64,000 nucleotides of DNA from Dictyophora rubrovolvata (Eukaryota > Basidiomycota > Agaricomycetes > Phallales > Phallaceae), in the NCBI GenBank assembly GCA_029959195.1, contig CP114121.1, positions 1,984,001-2,048,000 of the forward strand, read 5' to 3'. Position 1 is the stretch's first letter. The number at the start of each line of letters is the position of its first letter. The position numbers and the translations under genes were made by a program. The notes under the pieces are model-generated. The model did not search any database. It was not told where the DNA came from and was given only the letters and a program-made list of their open reading frames with translations. Shown here piece by piece: positions 56,302-64,000 of this stretch.

Positions 56302-59300
56302 GGCAGGGTCTTGAAAAATGGAAACATACCGATTGTCTGTTTGGAACCAATATATATAGCGGGCAAAAAAAAATATATAGAGAAATAACAAGAGATTTTA
56401 ATCAGTGACGAGGTTTTCGAAAATTTATATAAAAAATAATAATAATAACAATAAAGAGAACTGGGAAGTGGAACACGCACTGGGACATGGAGACATGGAT
56501 ATACGAAATGCAAAAAAGAGGGATATATCTGGGAGACAAAGAAAGCGAGACAGAGACAAAGACGGAGAAAGAACACGAAGCGAGTGACAAAGACAAGAGT
56601 CGCTGTTGTTTCTGATTCTGATTCGCCTTCTCCGTCGCCGGACGTGTCCCTGGAGGATCGAGGAGCGGATAGTTCCGGCAAGAGACTGGTTAGGATACGT
56701 TCCCTCGGAACCAAATTTGAAGAGCAGAGGTGGGAGTAAGGAGGAAACACCAAAACAGGCCCTCTGAGAGTTAACAACACAAACAAGCGCAGAATTTGCT
56801 TCCGTGGCCCGTCTTTACTTCCGCTATTCCCTGGCACTCCCATTCCCCTCCCCCCTATCCACGACGGCCATTCGATCCCATTCCGGAAGAATTTTCTCCC
56901 TTTGGAGGCAATTTGTCCACAACCACAATTAATGAGGCACCACACTGGGAACTTTCAGCAAAATAAATACAACCCGAAGCATATCACTAGTCACTAGCCA
57001 CTAGTGAGCAATTACTTAGCCTGCTTATAATACATAATTCTCTCGTGGGTAAATATATCATATTCTTTACAAACAATTCATCGACCCTGCACCGATCTCC
57101 AAGCCAGGGTCACCCCCCTTTGTCCAAGATGCTCAACTTTCAGCACAGTATGGTCTGCATTGAACGGCTATGTATGTAAAAGAATCCTGATAATTGCATG
57201 CTCCAAGTCGCTTAAACCATCGCCTATTTCATGGACATATTTTGTTTCAGCTTTCATGAAACAACTACCTACTACCCACCCCCTCAGCGCCCTTAAGCAA
57301 GCCTCGGGGAGCAATTGGCGACATGAACACAGGTTTTCTGTCAGCCCGGCTGGAAAGCTTTATGGTCTTGCTTTACACCCAAAACGGTCCAAAATACTAC
57401 ATAATTCTTGCTGCAATTCAGTGTGAAAAAGAAAGGCTGTACTCTCCGTAACTAGCTCTATTATTCTCCTAGAACGAGTCTCGTCCAACTCGGCTTCGCT
57501 AGAAAAGGAGATACTCTTTGTTCCGAGTAAATAGCAACCTTTAAAGTGCATGGGAACATTCAAATGCATATATACATATATGCTTCAAAGAGCCACCTCC
57601 ATTAAGCTACGAGTATGTCGCTTGTCATACTGACTTGGTGTCGACATCGCCTGTGCCAATCCCTCTGATATCATAGGAGCGAAACAGCGCCAATGACTAG
57701 TCACTATAGTCAATAGAGAATCGAGTTAAGCGGATGGCAGGTAAGAACTTTCACGTCACGCAAGTCCTGTAAAGATGCTTATAATTAGGTACCAAACTCA
57801 AGTTCGTATTTAAAAACAAAGAGAACATCTCCAAGCTACCATACGTACATATGTGACAATATTGATCGGAGGTTGACGCTACAGAAATAAGGTTTATAGT
57901 AGATAGTAGATCTTGATGATCTCCGGTTTTCTTTTGAGATCGCCACACAATCTGCCTTTGTGGAACGGATTAAGGGAGTCAAGGGCCAAAGAAGTGGACC
58001 CTCAGGCTAAGAAGCACAATGTTGGGATGTACTGGCCCTTCTAGAAAAAGAAGCTCTTCTCTTATCCGAGGGACGTTTGACCTTACTCGCTTGATCCACG
58101 GTCGCCGAGGATGATGAACTAACATATATGTGTGTACGTATGTATGTATGTATGTGTATATCGAACGATTCAATGTAAGAATTTCAAATAGGAGAATAAA
58201 TAAAGGAAGGCAAATTTACTGACCCCTACAAAGTCATCAACTAACCTGTTCAAGTGTCACGTAGGCATGTACATATGTATATATATGCACATCGTAATCC
58301 ATTTCCAACGAAGGAAGGAAATAGGAGGCCCAAGAGAAAAGAGCGCATTTTTAAGGTTTCCGCGGCAATGCCTATATTGGTCTTTTCTGGCGAGGTGTCA
58401 CGTCGTGTATACATATACATATGCTATATAATTCATTTCGTGCTAAAACAGACTACGTAACAGAAATGGAGCGTCTCTATAAGTCAACGACGATGGAGAA
58501 TTAATTAGACCCACGTGAGGTACGAGATACACTGTCTAGACCCTTTCGAGCTGGAGAAGACTTGAAATCCAAGGTGGCATCACTACATTAAATTTAACGT
58601 TCGATGAATGACTTCCTTGAGGTTGAAACTTTAGGCCTTTAGGTACTACGCGCGCAGTTTAATTGTACGTGAGACTCTTCGATTTTGAAACGGATAAGCT
58701 GGATCGTGAATTATTGACCGTAAACCCTTAAACTAGCACCGTCTCGGCGGGGTGGGGGAATTCGATCTCAATCCGAGCCGATCTACGTATCCGTATCTGA
58801 TTAGGAAACGCCTCATAATCGATGGACTACCTGGAGAACATATGTACTACTAGTATTGCTACTCTACCGGCAAACAACCTAGAAAAGAAAACTTTTCCTT
58901 ACTCTCGGAGTGTCAATCAATCAACGGCAATTCAACTCGATTACTTGAAGGGGGGGAAAAGACATAAAAAACAAGAAAAGATAACATGAAAGATAGTGGC
59001 GTCCTTCAATATTTGTGCCCGGCGAGACTTCTCACGTGGCCGAAAGATATACTTAATGCATAATTGACTGCGGAAGTAAATTATATCATAGCCAGGGGTA
59101 GATTTTTTTTTTGAAGGTCGTGAATATGCATGCAGTTTCGCGAGTTATGGAGGAATGGTACTTATGATGTGTAGGTTCGGATGATTTGGACCGCACCGGT
59201 ACCGACGTACTACCATGTATATAAGTAATGAGCCACTTGAAGATTCAATATTCCGAGGTTTACATATATAGCGACATGAGATCAGAAGAGAATCCATTCA

Positions 59301-59902
59301 CCCAGAGTTTGAGAAGTCCTTTAGACTTTGGCATTATTGTAAAGCAGATAATTAATACTCAGGGGGGGCCCTCGTGAGTGCCTCGGAGTCTTTCTGAGAG
59401 CCTGGTAAGATGAATGGAAATCATCTCTCCCTTCATTCAATTTCAAATTTCAATTATCGACTCTTGACCATTTTTGTACTTTCCGTAGTCTAAGGTCAAC
59501 AATTAAGATCAAAATCAAAATGCAAAAGCACCGGGGCGCTATTGATCTACTTGAACGGTGAGATGAAGCTAAGCCTGAGATGGCAACCTGGTTGAAAATC
59601 TTTCCCGGTCCTGATTTGAATTGTTAGATTCGGATGGATTGTGACATGTATGATGTGACTTGTTGTGAATTCAAACAACGGGAACCTTGGCACTTTCAGT
59701 TACGGCAGCGTGCGTGTAGTTCCGTTTTGTAGTATTATTCCCGGGCCTGGGCATCAGTACTCGGCGCTCACAATAATACATAGCATCTAGACATACCTTT
59801 TACTTCGTCGTGTATGTATCGTTATAGCTCCAGGGGGGATTCTTTTGTGAGGAAAATCTTTGAACAAAAGCAGACTTTGGATCCGATCCCCATTCATTAT
59901 CG
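56302..59902. other. Gene-poor 3.6-kb region
   Basis: AT-rich sequence without a recognisable gene. It holds a TATG/TACG-rich microsatellite at about 58125-58165, a second ATAT patch near 58265-58290, and many short open frames with no domain. The first several hundred bases are the promoter and leader of the regulator gene. No transposase or terminal repeat was recognised; a decayed element is possible. Confidence 0.4.
58125..58165. repeat. TATG-type microsatellite
   Basis: GTATGTATGTATGTATG-like tandem units flanked by TGTG and TATA runs. Confidence 0.85.
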
Positions 59903-61283
59903 TTACCTACTATATGGCCCTGTAGTGTAGTATACTATAAATGAATCTTCCGCAATATACGGGATTGCGAAAACAGTTCGAATCAATATTAGTAGCTCAT
60001 AAGCAATTTGAAAAAAAATAGAGGTACGGAAAAACGTTTTGAACCTATTCAAAGCTGTGGGTCGACGCAAGACTAGAGCGTAGTAAACGCGCGAGGTCAG
60101 GAACGTTATCGCACCACAGGCTACAGCAAATAGGGTAATATGGTGTATATTATTGCGCAACGAATACCTAAAAGTTAAAGGCGAAGCCTTTGACGCTAGC
60201 TAATCTACTGAATGAGAAGAGAATAAACAAAACGCGCACCTGAGAGTTCGAGGCGAGCTCGTATAGATTTTAGGCGCCGACACTGAGGCCGCGCTGTTCT
60301 CCTCCTTCGTCATCGCGCCTCGGAGCCTGTCAATGGAGGTGCACCACCAGTCTTCGACTCCAACTTCCAAGTCTTGTACCACAATTGAATTCGATCTCAC
60401 TCAATGATTCCTTTGACATGAAGGGGAGGAGTTTTAATCGATCGAAAAAAAAACCAGATTTCCAATAAACTAGTTAAGTTGTGTCTATCTAGTGTTCATC
60501 TGAGAGAATTGCCACAGCTTGAAATCTCCTATGCCTACATTTGGTTCAGTTTGAACGTTATTATCTTGAAAGCCACAAGCCGACGAGCTAGTGTTCGATT
60601 TCCGAATCAAACTCTTGTGTTTTGAGTGCGAGATAATCAATAAGGCATGATGCAATCTTTTAATCTAAACTTGCCGGGCAAAACGCAGGAACCTTCCCAT
60701 TCAGTTGAACGGTTGAATGTTTGTTCCGGCGGGTGCAAGACTCGTTATCGTCGTGTCTTTTTTGAATTGTTAGTTACTAACCGAGCTGTGGCGAGCTATA
60801 ATGGACTACTCCTAAAAAGTGCTGTTGCGCAGTGTCATAATCAAGGATGGCGACGATACCATGAGTCGTATACTCTCAGCCAATGATATTGTGATTTCTT
60901 GAGCTCTAGCGTAATGATATCGGAGCGGTTCGAGTGCTCGTGACTTCAACATTGCTAACCGACCGAGCTGAGATTGATAACATTTCAAAAAGTGCTACAT
61001 GACTCAGGGCGTACACGGTATGCATTAGCCTCAGAAACATCAGCGAGATTAGTAGAAAAAGAGAATGCCAAGGTCTACTAACTTGGAGAAGCCGCGCTAC
61101 TTACATACTAGTCCCGGGCAGAGTCGAGATTTCCTCCAGATAATCACTTAAAAATCCGTTTCGGCACTTGATGCTGTTAACCGTAGCGCGCGTAGCCAGA
61201 TAAATATCGGCTCTCAATTTCGGATGACCCTCGTCCCGTGCTGAGTCAAAGCCTAACGGTAGTTTATACCACCAAAATCGCAT
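59903..61283 (-). CDS. Hypothetical membrane protein, model incomplete
   Basis: A last exon at 59903 to about 60167 reads RNNIHHITLFAVACGAITFL and FFRTSIFFQIAYELLILIRT, with two hydrophobic segments and the end TGPYSR. It joins by a clean GT-AG intron (about 60168-60240) to IYTSSPRTLR and VQDLEVGVEDWWCTSIDRLR in the exon up to about 60400. A further upstream exon may be 61283 to about 61105 (MRFWWYKLPLGFDSARDEGH; LATRATVNSIKCRNGFLSDY). The link between 60400 and 61105 was not resolved. If that first exon is right, its start lies 13 bp from the antiporter ATG on the other strand. No family is recognised. Confidence 0.35.
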
Positions 61284-61296
61284 CCAGTCGCCCACC

Positions 61297-63663
61297 ATGG
61301 GTCTCGACTTCCACCCTATTGACGTAGGTTGATTTTGGATTGATCATCATGTCAAACAATCTATAATACTCTTTCGTTCTTCAAATCAAGGTTACAACCC
61401 CAGCATTGTCTTACCTACTCCTTGGCAGTTTTGTCGTCTTTTTCAGCATGATATCACTTCTCGCTAAGCACAGAGTACGCTTTCTCCTTCTTCTTCTTAT
61501 AACAAAACTTGATTTTTTCTTCTTTACTCACCATTTACATCATTCTTCCAAAGCTCTATATCGGCGAATCCATTCTAGCCACCACATTCGGTATCATCAT
61601 CGGCCCACACGGTGCAAATGTCATTGATCCCCGAAAGTGGGGAAACGGTCCTACCAGTGTCACTTTCATAACTCTCGAAATCATGCGGGTTACCCTCGCT
61701 TTAGGTCTTTTTGCAATTGGTGTCGAACTGCCTCAAGCTTATCTTGCTGTTCATTGGAAAAGCCTTGCATTGACCGTTATTCCTACAATGGCGTTCGGAT
61801 GGGTTATTTCTGCTGGTTTCATATACTGGCTATTCCCCGGCTTGACTTATATATCATCTCTTTGTATATCTGCTTGTCTCACCCCTACCGATCCCGTACG
61901 TAGGTCCTTCAACTTTCTAATTATTTTTGATACTCCCCCTTTTCTAACAACTGAGGACTCATTTTCTTGTTAGGTTTTGGCTGTGGCTATTACATCAGGA
62001 TCGTTTGCTGTTCAACACGTTCCAATTAACATCCGAAGACGTAAGTCAGATGCGTATCTCTACAATAATCAGTTCTCGTCCAAACCGAGTTATTACTAGT
62101 CCTTGCTGCTGAGTCGGCAGCAAACGATGGTTTAGCATACCCTTTTCTTAGGTATGCACACACCTCTTCAACTACCATTTACTCCTATTAAAAAGCACTA
62201 GTATATCCGTATATCTCTCCATAGAAGCCTCGAAGCGTCAAGCCATAGGCGACTGGTTCCTCGTCGGATGGCTATGTAGGCTTCCAACAGCGTTTTTGCT
62301 CATCCCACTGACGACTCACAAAAACATTTTCCAGACCAAGTCATCCTTGGCACGGTACTGGGTGCCTGTCTAGGCCTTTGCTTCTCCTATTTCATGAAAT
62401 TCGCCAAACGAAGGGGTTTCATTAATCGCGAAACATACGTCATACAGTACATCGCAATGACATTCCTTACCATCGGTTTATCTGACCTGTTGGGTACGGA
62501 CGATTTACTAGCCGCTTTTGCAGCTGGTAAGACGCCACTCGTCTCTTATTTTCCTTTTATCTGACCGTGATTATAAATTAATAGGATCAGCGATTTCGTG
62601 GGACGGTGATTTTAATGCTGAAACTGAGGATGATCTTTTTGCAACAGTCATAGATTTGGTAGTAAATTGCGTTGCGTTTATATATATCGGAGCTTGGTTA
62701 CCTTTTCAAAGTTATAATATTCCAGAGGTAAAGTATATGCTGTCATCCAGAATCACCTTTTATCTAAATGAATATTGACTCCCGCGCCGTGCAGCTTAAT
62801 ATTGAGCCTTGGCGACTCGTAGTATTATTTTTACTTATTCTTCTATTCCGTCGGCTCCCTTTTTTGATGTTATTATACAAATGGGTCCCCGATATCAGTG
62901 ACTGGAGAGAAGCGATGTTTGCAGGTCACTTTGGTGCGTTCTCTTAGCTTCTCTCTGAAACCTACATAATTCTAAATAATTATATCAGGCCCAATGGGTA
63001 GTGTTTTTCTCACCCCTCGAGATATTAGGTCATTTCTAATGTAACAAACTAGGCGTGGGCGCAATTTTCATATCCACTCTTGCTATCACAAGGCTGGCGG
63101 AGCCGCATCTTCCACCTCACAACCAGGAAGAGAGGCTGGCAGCGAGCCTGCATCCTCTCGTATCTTTCGTTGTTCTTGGATCTATCATCGTTCGTGAGTT
63201 ACATATATGCTCACTTTTCAAACATCTCTCCCGAATTAGAATTAATTATTTCTCAGATGGACTATCCGTTCCGTTTCTTAAAATCGGACATCGAACAATC
63301 TCACTGTCTTCTACCTGGTCTAAGCTTACCGTAAAACCGGATTGGCTTTCTTCTATTAGAAACGGAAGTTCCGCCCAGAGACCAGAAGATGAAATAGCCA
63401 TAGGAGAAGACGGGATGAATGTGGCTTTGAGATCGAAATCTTTTAGTCCAGCGGAAAGAACTTCTACTTCGCTGCTAAAACCGAATCCCGTTCAGAGTTT
63501 TGAATCTGGTCCCTCTATTGCAACATTTGTACCTATTCTTCCGCAATTTGTCCCTTTCATCCCTATCTCCGATGGGAATTCCAGCCCACCTTCCGAACCA
63601 CTGCCTTCCGAATCCAATACTATATCAAATACCGTGTCTCGAACTGACGAGCACAGAGAATAA
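61297..63663 (+). CDS. Na+(K+)/H+ antiporter, NHA1/SOD2 type
   Basis: Plasma-membrane monovalent cation/proton antiporter of about 560 aa in roughly ten exons. Exon 1 (61297-61323) codes MGLDFHPID. The next gives VTTPALSYLLLGSFVVFFSM, and then come LYIGESILATTFGIIIGPHG and MRVTLALGLFAIGVELPQAY. The functional core has the Asp-containing ACLTPTDPVLAVAITSGSFA and ESAANDGLAYPFL, the two-acid region of CPA1/NhaP-like fungal antiporters. Later blocks are IGLSDLLGTDDLLAAFAAGS, FNAETEDDLFATVIDLVVNC and EAMFAGHFGPMGVGAIFIST. The C-terminal tail from about 63250 is hydrophilic and Ser/Pro-rich, ending RTDEHRE. It is much shorter than the long Nha1 tail of yeast; a further spliced exon beyond 63663 cannot be excluded. 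Role: salt and pH tolerance. Confidence 0.9.
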
Positions 63664-64000
63664 CAACTAAAGTTAAGGTGGCCCTCGACCGTCACCCACG
63701 CCGAGAAAAGCAGTGTTACTATGAGATATGCTGGATTTCAAGTTGAAGTCCCCCGCATCATTCTTATACCCTCTCTTGCGCTATCACAATTGTCCTTACT
63801 GTTTTGTATACCTCGTTCTCCGAATATATATCGTAACTTTGTGGTTGTCAGGGGGGGTCAAGAAGTGCGCATATACGAACTTAAAATCGCGTGGGGTTCC
63901 TTATCCGAGTATCGGTAAATCTTGTAGCATTATTCAGTTCAGCTTTAGCTCCGAGGCATGTTTATTAGTGATTCAGGTACTTAAGCTCCCTTATAAATAA
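63664..64000. other. Window end, no gene seen
   Basis: About 340 bp downstream of the antiporter. Open frames here have no recognisable content; the region is probably a 3' UTR or flank. Confidence 0.4.

Noticed and set aside
58125-58165. Telomere- or satellite-type array
   Set aside because: Only a short TATG microsatellite; no longer array or telomeric hexamer nearby.
1-64000. CRISPR arrays, prokaryotic operons, phage or insertion sequences
   Set aside because: The intron-rich eukaryotic gene structure, the Pol III-type tRNA with intron and the absence of regularly spaced repeats rule these out.

Overview
The window is a piece of nuclear chromosome from a filamentous basidiomycete, most likely an Agaricomycete. 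Genes sit on both strands and are cut by many short (about 45-70 bp) GT-AG introns. Intergenic spaces are mostly small. The proteins (PSR1-like phosphatase, Pam16, RPA43, SEC3, NIPA-type transporter, NHA1-type antiporter, MMT-type CDF transporter) are standard fungal housekeeping families, and several unnamed proteins have a basidiomycete look. Exon structures were worked out by hand from reading frame, splice consensus and family knowledge; no alignment was run.

Layout. 1-1370: an unidentified gene end and an intron-containing tRNA-Asp(GUC). 1371-4484: a bZIP factor and a PSR1/NIF-type phosphatase, divergently transcribed. 4485-6768: pyrimidine-rich non-coding DNA. 6769-14860: a large coiled-coil membrane protein, PAM16 and RPA43 (divergent, 96 bp apart), a GNAT acetyltransferase and a 1-Cys peroxiredoxin. 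15853-21178: a YCII-domain protein and exocyst SEC3. 21179-24023: a gene-poor stretch. 24024-34572: a secreted GH16 glucanase, an NFKBIL1-like protein, a small unknown protein, a TMEM205-like membrane protein, a NIPA-like Mg transporter, an unknown protein and a Cys-rich membrane protein. 35089-39458: an MFS transporter and a TauD-type 2-oxoglutarate dioxygenase, divergent from a 334-bp shared promoter, a possible uptake-plus-catabolism pair. 39859-41555: an F-box-like protein. 42056-47000: a recent tandem duplication carrying two near-identical HNH-nuclease-domain genes. 47068-50737: an MMT-type CDF transporter and a metallo-beta-lactamase-fold hydrolase. 51566-56301: a 1,496-aa Q/H/G/S-rich putative regulator. 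56302-59902: gene-poor DNA. 59903-61283: a weakly supported membrane protein. 61297-63663: an Na+/H+ antiporter.

Most genes are independent housekeeping functions with no operon logic. The contexts that suggest shared function or recent evolution are the MFS/TauD divergent pair, the PAM16/RPA43 minimal bidirectional promoter, and the HNH tandem duplication with its partly copied neighbour. No CRISPR array, intact transposon or obvious secondary-metabolite cluster was seen.
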